Assembly: GCA_013423325.1 (NCBI GenBank)
Contig: BLJB01000832.1
Span: forward strand, 1 to 39,328
Source of the DNA: Usnea hakonensis
Taxonomy: Eukaryota; Ascomycota; Lecanoromycetes; Lecanorales; Parmeliaceae
Direction: 5' to 3'
Length of the DNA stretch: 39,328 bases
The stretch's first letter is position 1. Every line of letters starts with the position of its first letter. Made by a program: the position numbers and the translations under genes. The notes below the pieces were generated by a model. It was not told the DNA's origin and did no database searches. It saw nothing but the letters and a program-made list of their open reading frames with translations. This document shows positions 1 through 10,700 of this stretch, piece by piece.

Positions 1-80
1 GGGCTAGCCCCGGGGGCCCCTAGCAATTACACGATTAGGGGCCGACTCCCCGAATTGCCGATGAAGACTCGGGACTAGAC
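1..80. other. GC-rich left edge with nested inverted repeats
   Basis: The first ~80 bases are strongly GC-rich and keep two CpA and two TpG dinucleotides, unlike the following 39 kb. Positions 1-10 (GGGCTAGCCC) are a perfect palindrome. A nested inverted repeat follows: GCAATT at 23-28 pairs with AATTGC at 53-58, and inside it GGGG pairs with CCCC around a six-base loop. I see no gene. It may be the border of the RIP-mutated block, or a remnant of an element end that escaped mutation. The window starts here, so I cannot tell how far the unmutated sequence extends to the left. Confidence 0.6.
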
Positions 81-2548
81 TTAATTAAACTCTACTAATT
101 ACGGGACTTAGCTCTAATATTAATATAAGATATATTCCCTTTATCGCTTATATATTCGTCTATCTTAATAGACTAGCGATATAATAGCCTTATCTATAAG
201 ATAGTTAGCTTTTATTACTCTTATATAATAGACTTATATCGTTATCCTTATTAGGTAGCTAAGTATAAGAGGATTCGGAGTTATAAATATAATAAATATC
301 TAATTAGCGAATAATTATATAGATATTTATATTATATATTATAGCTTTAACGCTTTTAAGCAAGTACGCCTAATAATTTCTAAATCGCTCTTTACTAGTC
401 CTCGTATAACTTTTCAAATTATTAGTATAGGTATTAGTTATCTTTATCTTATTTCTTAGAAAGTATCTATAGTAAGGACTATTAAAGGACTACTATTATA
501 TATTACTAATTATAATAGATTAAACCTATAGCTATTATACGCTTATAGTATTATATTAGCTTTTAGCTTTCTATTTAAAGATCTATACTCTTTTAATAAA
601 GCGGCGACTATAAGTTAGTAGCGCTATTTATTAATATAAAGCTTAGTAGCCCTCCCTAAAGATTACTTCTATATTATAGATCCTATTTAAATCTATAGTC
701 TTACTACTAGTAGTATATTCTTAGCTAGTATATTATACTATACTTCCTCCTATATCTCTTAATAGATTTAAAACTAAACCCTATTTTATATTTTTAGATA
801 TCTAGTATATCCTTTTCTTATTAGACGAAAATATTTTTTTACTCCCTTTTCGCGCTAATATATACTCCTTATAATTATTTATTAATCGGGTATAGTAATC
901 TATAATATTATAGGGATTAATATAGTTACTTAAATAGAAAGTAGAGTAGGATCTCTAGTTATACTATACTTAGTTCCCCTCCTTTTCGCTAATTATATAG
1001 TATTTACTTCTAACTTATTAGATCTTTCTCTTTAGATTTACTTAAGACTCTATAATTCCTTTAAAGTTATAGCTCTTCTATAGAGTTTAATTTATATAGT
1101 AATTTTTTTAATAGGTAATACTCTTTAAGCTAGAGATAATATTTAATTCTATAGATTACTAGTATTACTTAACCTATAATAATTACTAGAGATATTAACT
1201 AATTAGTTATAAAATATAAGTTTAATTATTATATTAATACTTTTATCGATCCTCTATAGGCCTCTATTCGAGTTCTTTTAAAAGACTTACTACGATCTAG
1301 TACTACTTATTACTTACGCTATTTAGTAATATCTCTTAATTAAACTAGTATTCTCTAAATTTTATATAATTATTATAAATAATATCTTCTTCCTAACTAC
1401 TATAGCTTAATATTCTAGACTTATCTTATAGAATATATATTAGTAAAGGCCTTAGGCGACGATAAGATTAATCCTAATTAAGGATATAATCTATATTTAG
1501 ATTAATATTCCTCGACCTTAGAGTATTTGTATAAAATAATATATATATTTATAGATACTAGGAATAAGTTTCTAGTTACTCTTCTAAAATTATCCTTTTA
1601 TAATTAGCTAGTAGAATTATAATATATAAGGCTAAGTTAATAGTATATACCTACTAATTAAACTAGAATCTAGATTTATATATAGGCTTATATTATACGT
1701 CGGATCTTATAAGATAAAAGCCTAGATTAATAGCCCTTATAAAAGTATTATAGACGTAGGAGATTATAGAAGCGTAATTATATTTACTAATAGGATTAGT
1801 ATAGCTACGTAAGTACTATATATTAAGGAACTACTTAAAGATTACAGAGAATTTCGAGTTCGTATATAAAGTATTATACTAATTTAGTAATTAAATAAAG
1901 AATATAAGTATTATTTACTTAAATATAGATATCTAGCTAACTTAGTAGATAATTAAGATTAGATTCGGGATTAGATAAATAAGCTTCTTAAAAAAGACCG
2001 TTCTTATATAAGAAAATCTAGAAAGAATTATACAGAGCTAATTATTATAAGTCCTTAAAACTAGACTCTTTATCTTAGACTACTTTAATAATAATAATAC
2101 TAAGTAGGGCGATAAAGAAAAATATAGGGAAACTAATTTATTTAATAAACTATATAATAAACTTAACCTATATAAGATTATTTAATTTAAGGTATAGGGT
2201 AAAAGTAGTAAGATACTAATTATAAATATATTTTAATATTAGAGATAAGAATATTAAAGCTAATTATTATAAAGCGTCTACTAAAAGTAAGATATAAGAC
2301 TAAGTTTAAAATATAGTATAAAAATATTTTAGACGTATTAATTTAAAATTATTATATCTAATATTCTAATCTTAAAGAAGTTAAAGCTTTTAGTTACTAA
2401 AATAGCCGGCTATCCCCTTTTAAGGCGTAGTTTAAAGAATAGCGGAGACTAGCTTTAATATATAGAGTAGATAGTATTATCTATCCTTATCTAGAACTTA
2501 CCTTTAAATTATATATATACTTCGTTAATAAGGCGGAGGATCTAAGAC
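81..2548. other. RIP-degenerate DNA, no assignable gene
   Basis: This 2.5 kb holds no motif I recognise on either strand. The plus-strand frame from about 1,440 to 2,000 is rich in Arg, Gln-type stops and Tyr and could be an old coding frame. Stops remain frequent, and no domain signature (reverse transcriptase, integrase, DDE transposase, kinase) is visible. A few surviving CpA/TpG lie near 361, 414, 1520, 1845 and 2032. Confidence 0.5.
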
Positions 2549-2711
2549 TATTATAGAATATTAATAACTAGTATTATATAATATAGTAATAGTAATAATA
2601 TATATAGAAGAAAAAGTATCTATAGGAAGAATCTTTCTAAGGGTTAATAATAAAAGTCCTTACTAACTCCTTATAGTTATAGTACTAAGGCTTACTAAGC
2701 CCTATAAGACT
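2549..2711 (+). repeat. Dispersed repeat, copy 1
   Basis: This stretch matches 4064-4193. The first ~40 bases, starting CTATTATAGAATATTAATAA, are identical. They are followed by a shared run of AGTAATAATnTATATAGAAG type, then a diverged middle, then a shared end containing AGTACTAAGG and AAGCCCTATAAGACT. The two copies lie in the same orientation 1.5 kb apart and differ by indels as well as substitutions. Function unknown; it is probably part of a repeated element whose borders are lost. Confidence 0.65.
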
Positions 2712-4063
2712 CTATATATATCCTATAGAGGATATCCGTAGTAAGTACCTATAAAAAAAGAAAAAAAGGCTATACCCCTATAGCTATTAGTAATAGAAAG
2801 GGTATAATAGCGAGGTAGTAATAAAAGTAGTACTATACCTTATTATACTAGGTAAATAATAGTATTAGTATAAAAGTAAGAAAATCGCTAAAAACAAGTA
2901 GTTTTAGTCCTTCTTTCTCTATATATAGATTATAAATCTATAATAAAAATAAGCCGAATAGCGCGTTATCCGAGGTATTACTAAATCGAAACTAATTTAA
3001 TAGGGCTAATTCCCTAGCTAATAATAGTACTACTAATATCTAACTATTCTTATTACCTTTCTATTATAGTAATTTATCCTATATCTAAGGCTTCTATACT
3101 TTCCGTATATTTAATATAGCTAAATATAGTATTAAGTATAAGGCCGAGAATAAAGGTATACTAGTAAGTAATATTTAGAGTTTACTAATAGGCGAAATCT
3201 ATATTATTAAAGTATATAGCTAGGTCTCTAGAAAACGATATAATATATAGGCGTAGGATTAAAGAGAGTATACTTCTACTTTTAAATATACTCTTTATAA
3301 TAGTTTTAATATTATCCTCTATAGTAGCCTAGTATAGTAGCTATAGTTATATTTCTTTTTATAATAGCCGTTACTTTTACTTCTTTATAGCGATCTCTAT
3401 ATTTTCTTCTAAATTTACCTCCTCTTTTAGTACCTCTTATAGAGTAGGTAGAGTAGATTACTAAGTTATCTAAGTAGCTAGCTAAGTAGCCTAAGTAGCT
3501 AGTAATTATAAATTCGCTTATATTAAGACTTATAGAGTCTTAAATAAGGCCTATAGTTAATTCTATTACTTATCTACCTCCTTTCTAACTTATTTAGTTT
3601 TCTCTTTTCTAGCCTCTTCTTTTATCTACTTTTCTACCTCCTTTATAGCCTATACTTACTAAATATAATCTATACGGCTCTAAAAGATCTTTACTTATTA
3701 TTATAGCTATTTATTACCTTCTTCGTTATTCTATTAGGTATTCGTATTATTAGCTAATTAAATAAGCCCCCGAATCTTTATATTATACTCCTATAAATAG
3801 GCTTCTCGTATATACTATAGCCTAGATACCTTAATATAGTACTATTTCTATAGGATCTAGAGATATTTTTATATATCGATAGGCCTAGTAAAAGAATTAA
3901 TTTAGATAATATTAAATAATACTCGATAATACGAGTATATATAAGGACCGGCTTAGAGCGTTATACTATTAGGATTTAGTATAGGCTTTATATATTATTA
4001 AATAGTAGATCTACTAGATCTCTATTATATTTATATAGATAGTAATTAAAGTATTACTACTAT
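2712..4063. other. RIP-degenerate DNA between the two dispersed repeat copies
   Basis: No gene is assignable. At about 3,456-3,505 there is a short internal repetition of a TAAGTAGCTAGC-like unit, which in one plus frame reads as repeated Val-Ala-Ser with stops at former Gln codons. The plus frame from about 3,370 to 4,060 carries relatively few stops in its first 100 codons and many Ser/Thr/Phe/Tyr codons. This could be an old coding region, but no domain can be named. Confidence 0.4.
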
Positions 4064-4193
4064 CTATTATAGAATATTAATAACTAGTATTATATAATAT
4101 AGAATAGTAATAATCTATATAGAAGAAAGAATATCTATTCTACCTAACCCTTTATAAGGCCTATAGTACTAAGGCGCTAAGCCCTATAAGACT
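4064..4193 (+). repeat. Dispersed repeat, copy 2
   Basis: Second copy of the repeat at 2549-2711, in the same orientation and shorter by about 30 bases in the middle. It ends about 60 bases before the left end of the inverted-repeat element at 4254. That closeness may be chance, or may mean that the element landed in or beside the repeat. Confidence 0.65.
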
Positions 4194-4253
4194 ATAGACC
4201 CCTATAAAAGTTAAGCGGAGGAAATCTATTAATAGAGATCTAATTATAAATTA

Positions 4254-4368
4254 CTATATTTTATAAAACTATTAGTAGGAGCGATAAACTAGTAGCTAGC
4301 CCCGCGTTTTTTTACCTAGACTACTACTAAATATAAGTACGAGGCTAGTAACCTCGCTATCGCTATAG
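4254..4368 (+). repeat. Left terminal inverted repeat
   Basis: 115 bases matching the reverse complement of 5557-5670 with about ten mismatches and one indel. It keeps a GC-rich block (AGCCCCGCGTTTTTTTA), which the right end mirrors. The outer boundary is set by the point where the two ends stop matching. Confidence 0.85.
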
Positions 4369-4370
4369 AG

Positions 4371-4850
4371 AACTCTATTTAATACTCTAAATAGTACTCT
4401 ATTTAATACTCTATATAGTACTCTATTCTATACTCTATATAATACTATAAGTAGTACTCTATTAAATACTCTAAGTATTATAAGTAGTAGTACTATAGGT
4501 AATACTCTAAATAGTAGTACTATAAGTAGTAGTATTCTATTTAATACTACTATAAATAGTAATACTACTTAAAATACTATATAGAGTACTATTTAAAGTA
4601 CTATATAGAATACTACTTATAGTACTACTACTTATAGTACTATTATTTATAGTACTACTATTTAGAGTACTACTATTTAGAGTACTACTACTTAGAGGAT
4701 TACTATTTAGAGTATTACTATTTATAGTACTATATAGAGTATAGAATAGAGTATAGAATAGAGTATAAATTAAAGTATAGATTAGAGTACTATTTAAAGT
4801 ACTATATAAAGTACTATATACGATAGTAATAGTAATAGTAGTAGCTCTAT
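4371..4850. repeat. Left minisatellite arm of the inverted-repeat element
   Basis: About 480 bases of imperfect short units built from AGTACT plus ATTTA/ATATA blocks, about 10-12 bases long and repeated dozens of times. The unit reads almost the same on both strands because AGTACT is a palindrome. Unit variants differ mostly by transitions. No coding potential is evident. Confidence 0.8.
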
Positions 4851-5324
4851 AGGGCTCCTAGACTAGAGGCTAATCTAGTTAATCCTTAGATATAGTCTTT
4901 TTAAGCTTTTTAAGCTAATCTTTCTACTATACTATTTATCCTCCTTCTATTATTTACCCCGTTTAACCTCTTACTATATAATACGCTTTATTAACTACTT
5001 ATAGGCCTTATTATTATTCTTATTATCTTATCCTCCTTATAACTATATAGACGATATTAGCCGGTAAGAGTTAGATCTATATTTTAGAGAGTAAGACCTT
5101 ACTTCTTTACTACTATCTATATTATTATCTATACTACTACCTACTAGTCTTATATACTAAGATCTATTAGTAAATCGATTAATAATATATTTCTAATATA
5201 GTTTAGTCGTCTATATATTACTATATACGGGGAGTACTATTAGAGTATAGAGTACTAAATTTTTTTATTAGGCCCTAGACCCGAAGTACTACCCGATTTT
5301 TAGTAGGCTACTATTATAACTACT
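4851..5324. other. Unique core of the inverted-repeat element
   Basis: The stretch between the two minisatellite arms is not repetitive. One plus-strand frame (about 4,880-5,320) reads as a Ser/Pro/Leu-rich sequence with stops at likely former Gln/Trp codons. I do not recognise it, and it is short for a transposase (at most ~150 codons). It might be a fragment of an autonomous parent's gene, or unrelated filler. Confidence 0.35.
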
Positions 5325-5556
5325 ACTTATAGTACTATATTAAATAGAGTATTAAATAGAGTATTATTTATAATACTATATAGAGTATAGAACGAAGTAT
5401 AATAAAGTACTATATAGATAAAGAATAGAGTACTATTTATAGTACTATATAGACTACTATATAGAGTATAGAATAGAGTACTACTACTTAAAATACTATA
5501 TAGAGTATTAAATAGAGTACTATATAGAGTATTAAATAGAGTATTATATAACTTTT
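5325..5556. repeat. Right minisatellite arm of the inverted-repeat element
   Basis: About 230 bases of the same AGTACT-ATTTA/ATATA style units as the left arm, running up to the right terminal repeat. It is about half the length of the left arm, so the arms have expanded or contracted independently since the element inserted. Confidence 0.78.
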
Positions 5557-5670
5557 CTATAGCGATAGCGAGGTTACTAGCCTCTATTTATATTTAGCGA
5601 TAGTCTAGATAAAAAAACGCGGGGTTAGCTACTAGTTTATTACTCCCGCTAATAGTTTTATAAAATATAG
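5557..5670 (-). repeat. Right terminal inverted repeat
   Basis: Reverse-complement partner of 4254-4368, 114 bases. It carries CGCGGGGTTAGCTACTAG where the left copy has the complementary GCTAGCCCCGCG. All substitutions relative to the left end are transitions. Confidence 0.85.
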
Positions 5671-5672
5671 TA

Positions 5673-6039
5673 CTAGAAGTTATAAATCTCGTATATTTTA
5701 TAGAGTAATAATATATATTATATACTTTATATATATTATCTAATAAGATTAATTATCTACCTTAAAATCCTATAATATAATCTATTACGCCTATATTTAA
5801 TAGATACTCTAGGTTTATCGTTCGACCCTTATAAAATCTTCGCCCTTATTATTTTTATAAGGTCTTTATACTTTTTAATAACCTTTAGGTTCCCTTCTAT
5901 CTTAGATAGAGATAACCTCCTTAAAGGAGATCTTAATTTTCTAGATATAGATTTTATAATAATACTATATAGAAAAGTTTCTATATTTTTAATATAGCTT
6001 TCTATATCTATCGCTAATCTTTTATTATAATTTAAGTTA
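5673..6039. other. Possible 3' tail of the kinase relic
   Basis: This lies between the right end of the inverted-repeat element and the recognisable part of the kinase relic. On the minus strand the kinase frame appears to run on into a Lys/Arg/Ser/Leu-rich stretch, but I see no domain. The inverted-repeat element may have inserted into, or just downstream of, the kinase gene's 3' part. Confidence 0.35.
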
Positions 6040-7760
6040 ATATAGTATTCGAGCCTTAGTTCTAGTCTTAATATAATATATAGCTCCTTATCGGCTTTAA
6101 ATAATAGTAATATAAGAGCTTATAGCTATTTTAATTATCCTTTTAATACGTTATATATAGGAACTTAATTTATCTACGGGTACTACTACTTAATAGATAT
6201 TAAGGCTAAAATATCTTTAGTTCGCGAATTTCTAATCTTTAGAGATTCCTAAAAATATTAGTTAGATAATAGTAATAAAGATATATAATTATTAAAGTAA
6301 ATTACTTTTTAAAGATTAAATTTTAAAGGAGTAACTTCTATCTTTTCTAATCCTAATAAAATTCCGGCTTTAGATAGAGCTTTTTAAATAGATTACGCTA
6401 TTATAAAATATATTCTTATACTACTATTTTAGCTAGTTATCTATCTTATTAACCTTATATATTTAATAATATCGATTTATTCTAATTAAAACCCTAGACG
6501 ATATACTTCCTTTAAGTAATTATTCGCTAATTTCCTATATTAATAATTTATTCTTAATATTTTAGTAGAAATAAGATCTATTAAAGTATCTCCCTACCCT
6601 TTTTTTTCCTTAGTAACTTAGACTATATATTAATACTATTACTCGCCTCCGATCTTTCGAGTAATTATAGGTAGACCGTATCTATAATAATATATAACTA
6701 CTTCTAATAACTATATATTTACTAAGATAGTATAACGATACTAATAATAGTAATCCTAAATCTTAGGAGTAGTATATTAAAATATTCTATAGTAGATTTA
6801 TAAGACTAGTTTATTCTTAGCTAATCTAAAATTAGCGAGCTTTATAATATAGGGGCTCTAAGATCGAATAAGAATATTCTCCGGCTTAATATCTTAATAT
6901 ATTAGAGGCGGAGAGCGAGAATATAGATATATTAAAGTCTAAAGTCCTTAAGAAAGAATCTTAATATTCTCTTTATCTATAAAAGAGGCCTAATAGGCTA
7001 AACTTCTAAAAGGTAGGTATTCTATTATTAATAAAGGGTTCTACTCTTTTAAAAAACCTATAAATTCTATAATATACTACTTTATAAAAAATTAGATTTA
7101 GATCGATTATCGGATAAAGATTATATTTATATATAAAATACTTTTTAAGATTTTAACCTTATTCTTTTAATCTTTAAAGTAGAATTCTTTAGCCGTATAC
7201 CTATTATTAGTACTTATATTAATAGCTTTATAGATCGTCCTAAAGCTATCTTATCTAAGTATCTTTTCTATTAGATAGATAAGCTCTTATTTAGAAGAAT
7301 CTTATACTATAAATAATAGTTAGCTATCTATATCTACGTTCTAATATTCTTTAAAGTAGATATTAAAATATATCTTATACTCTATCTTATAACTATTGTA
7401 GTTAGACTAATTAATCTTAAAGATTAACTCTCTAACGTCTTTAGCTATTATAATTATAATATTCTTATATCTATAAAAGAGGATCTAGATAAATCGGTTC
7501 TAACTAGGAAGCCTTTTATTATTATAATTAATACGGGTTTCTTCTCGAGACGTATTTATAAAGATAACCTACTATTATATATTAAATAAAACCCGGAAAT
7601 ACTTGTAGCTAAATCTAGCTCCCTATACGCCTAGTATAATATTATATTTTTATAAATTAGATCTAAATATAAATCCCTTTTCGAGACTCTTCGGTCGCTT
7701 ATTAAAGGTTAATTAAATTTGTATTCTACTCTATTCCCCTCGAGTAGGGGTAGACTTCTA
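6040..7760 (-). pseudogene. RIP-inactivated FHA-domain serine/threonine protein kinase
   Basis: Read on the minus strand in one unbroken frame, with TAA/TAG standing for lost Gln, Trp or Arg codons, this is a protein kinase. The FHA-like part comes first (about 7,685-7,470): a KGFIFRSN start, a YKYFRV core at 7,610-7,590 (ancestral SxKHFRV) and NTSREETRIN at 7,559-7,527. The kinase domain follows (about 7,265-6,490): glycine loop DSFRTIYKA near 7,250, ATP-binding Lys in TAKEF at 7,190, IIEYLPFGSL hinge region near 7,020, DIKPENILI catalytic loop at 6,893-6,867, IKLANFRLA at 6,845-6,819 (ancestral DFG), TTPKI at 6,773-6,759 (APE) and a decayed DIWSLGVV at about 6,720-6,697, then YGLP. The order and wording fit the FHA-kinase family that is expanded in filamentous ascomycetes and related to Chk2/CaMK kinases. 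A weak KilA-N-like tail may follow (6,242-6,060). Asp of DFG is now Asn, Gly is Arg, and the stops are numerous, so it is dead. Confidence 0.87.
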
Positions 7761-10700
7761 ATTTAAAATATCTATAATCTCCTCTATTAAAGTAAATATA
7801 TATAGGCGTTAATTATAATTTTATAATTAATTCTAAACCTTTTTAATAGCTATACTAATAGCTTCTAGAGTTAAAATAAGCCTTAGATTATTATTATTTA
7901 TCTTAAAATTCTTAATCTAGAAATAAATAGAATAAATATCTAATAGATAGATAAAGGTCTTTAATTATTTATCTAAATCTATTAATCTCTATATTTATTA
8001 GATTTATAGCGGGTAGCTATATTCTAATTTAATCTTAAAAGATTTAATTAGTTTCTCTAGCGCTTACTACTAATAATAAACTAAGTCTAGAGAACTAATT
8101 ATATAATTTACTATACCCGTCTTTAAATCCTAAACTATTATACGTTATATTTTAGGATCGCTCTATATTAAGCTCGTTATTATTATAAAGCGTTAGTAAT
8201 ATTAAAGTAAATAAGGATAAGAGTAGCTATATAAAATTAATTATACTACCTAAATTTAGATCTTATAGAATTACGCGACCTTTTAGTAGTCTTAAAATAG
8301 TTATTAAGGCGCGGAAGGTAATATAGTTAAAGTAATATAAAGGCTAAATTTTCCTATTTATTATTCTTACTCTTTAATAATTAGTTATCTAGTCTTCTTA
8401 TCTATAAGACCTATATCTAAATATTATAGCGGTCTCTACGCCTTCTATAATAGAGGTTCTAGTTTATAATCTATATAATCTTTAAGTAGTAGCTATAATT
8501 ATAAAATATAAATAAGGAAGTATAGCTTTCTTTAAATTTAAACTCTTATTATTAAATAACTATACTAATATACTTTTCTTTAATAGATTCTTTAAAATAA
8601 AAAATAAACGGAATTTAATACTAGATATTTAGAAGAACTTTAAATTAGAAATTTAATATAGGAGGACTAAATAATATAATCTAAAATTATAGTACTAACC
8701 TATTATCTCTTTTAGAGATAATATTTACTACTCTTAAGCTATAGATCGAAAAGATCTTAAAATAAAAACCCTATAAGAAGCTTTCTAATCTAAAGACTTT
8801 CTCGTATATTAAGACTTTAATATAAATTAGTAATTATTTTTTTAGACTAACTAAAATTTTACTTAAGAAATAATCTAAGAGATATAAAATATTAATTAAA
8901 GATCTAGAGGAAAAGATAGAGTAGTATAAACTTAAAACTAAATAAACCTTTAATACCCTAATAAAGATAGATAAGAGATTAATATATCCTATTCGATAGC
9001 TACTACTTTAGAAGATTATCCTTATTAATAAAAGGCCTTTTTACTAAGATATTAAATAAGAGAGAGAGATTTTTTATAATAAAATAAAATATAGCTATTA
9101 TCTTAATTAGACGGAGGTAGGCTTTTTTAGAGATTACTAAAAAAGAGAAAGAAACCGATTTAAAAAAGAGTTATAATAGTAGTAAAAATTTTATAATACT
9201 TAATAATAATTCTATAAGTATTAGCTTAATAAAATAAGAGAAGACGATTTAGAACTATAATAAAATCTCCCCCTTATAAAGAGCTTAAGAAAATTATAAG
9301 ACTAGAAGGAGTACTAAGCCTACTTTTAAAGAGAGATCGACCGATATAAGAAGCTAATAAAAGAGACTTAATAACTAATAGAGATAATAAAGCGGAAAAA
9401 TCCTAGAATAAATATAAATATATAAAAAGGGTATAATTATTAGTATTAGCTAGAATAATTAGAATCTTAGAAAGTATCTCTTTTAGCCGAAGAGAAATAA
9501 TTAAAATAGGCTTAATAATAGCTTCTAATAATTCTTTTAGAATATATTACTTTTTTAGTAGATACGCTATTAACTCGTTATTAATTAGAAAAGAGGAGCG
9601 AGCTTAAAGCGAAATATATTTATAACGCGTTAATAGATATAGATAGGAGACTAGTTCGTTTAATCTAACTAGTACTTAATCTTTAGAATTATAAACTTAT
9701 AGATAAATACCCTTATATACTTTCCTATTAGAAGAGTAAATATAAATAATTTAGAAAAGAATTAAGGGAGTAGAATAGATTTTAGGATTAAGAATTAAAT
9801 ATAAAAGTATTAATATAAGAATATCCGACCTAAGAGCGGCTTTAGAAGGAATATTAGGCCTATTAACTAATAGAGATTAATAATATAAAGTAGTAAATAG
9901 ATTTCTAGTAATAGTAAAAGAATCTTTACTTATAAAAGGAATATAACTATACGAGATAAGAGAGGAAAAGTTTATTATAGTAATATTAATCTAAAGGTAA
10001 AAAAATATAATTATATATAAAGAATATATAAAAGTAAGTTAGATCTATAAAGATATAGTTAAAGTAGATAAAAGAATAGCTTTTAATATTTCTTATTATT
10101 ATCTTAATAATAGAAGTATCGTTAAATAATTATATTAGAAAGTAAGCTATACTACTAAAAAAAAAATTAATATTAAATTAGATTACGCTTAGAGATCTTA
10201 GATCTAATCTATTAAGTAGATCGGCCTTATAGAGTAATCGATAAAAATAGGCTTTAGCGGAAGTAGCCCTTAATCCTATTTATTAATTAAAGATATTAAA
10301 AGTTATTAAAAAAAAACCCCTTTATCCTTAAACGTTAAAGATAGCTTTAATCTATAATAATTATTAGACCGAAGATATTAATATTATAAGATTATTATCT
10401 CTTATTACTTTTTGTAGAAGTAGCCGATTATCTAGTAATAAAAAGAGGTCGCGTATAAGTATATTAAACTTAAATCTTATATTAGAATTAGATACTACTA
10501 GGGAGGCTATTCTCTATAAAAGTAACCGGATTTTAAAATTAAGAGAGTAAAAAAGTATATTACCTTTTAAAGGCGCGGTAAGCTCTATTTTAACCTTATA
10601 GAAAATTTTAATCTTACGTCTTCTCTAGTCTAATCCTAAAGCTCGCGTTATAGATAATATAAGCTCGATAAAATCTTATAGTATATCTAAAAAGTATAGA

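Larger units (their letters stand above)
4254..5670. mobile_element. Non-autonomous DNA element with ~115 bp terminal inverted repeats
   Basis: The two ends are near-perfect inverted repeats: 4254-4368 against the reverse complement of 5557-5670. Both start CTATATTTTATAAAACTATT and both end in GCTATCGCTATAG. The element is flanked by TA on each side (4252-4253 and 5671-5672), which fits a Tc1/mariner-like TA target duplication, but two bases in TA-rich DNA is weak evidence. Inside each inverted repeat lies a minisatellite arm of ~11 bp units resembling AGTACTATTTA, and between the arms a ~470 bp core. No transposase motif was recognised, so I read it as a large MITE-like, non-autonomous element. 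Aligned to each other, the two ends differ at ten sites, all C/T or G/A transitions, plus one single-base indel, as expected if they were once identical and then decayed by RIP. Confidence 0.78.

Noticed and set aside
1..80. tRNA-like or structured RNA gene at the left edge
   Set aside because: The nested inverted repeats do not form a cloverleaf, and no A/B box promoter motifs were seen.
2185..2215. P-loop (GKSS) ATPase motif on the plus strand
   Set aside because: Only the GKS triplet fits; the upstream glycine and any Walker B or helicase motifs are missing.
5029..5060. Reverse-transcriptase-like YIDD reading inside the inverted-repeat element
   Set aside because: The reading is a single four-residue coincidence with no supporting RT blocks around it, in a ~470 bp core too short for a polymerase.
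4254..5670. CRISPR-like array
   Set aside because: The AGTACT units have no regular unique spacers; they are a minisatellite in a fungal-type element.
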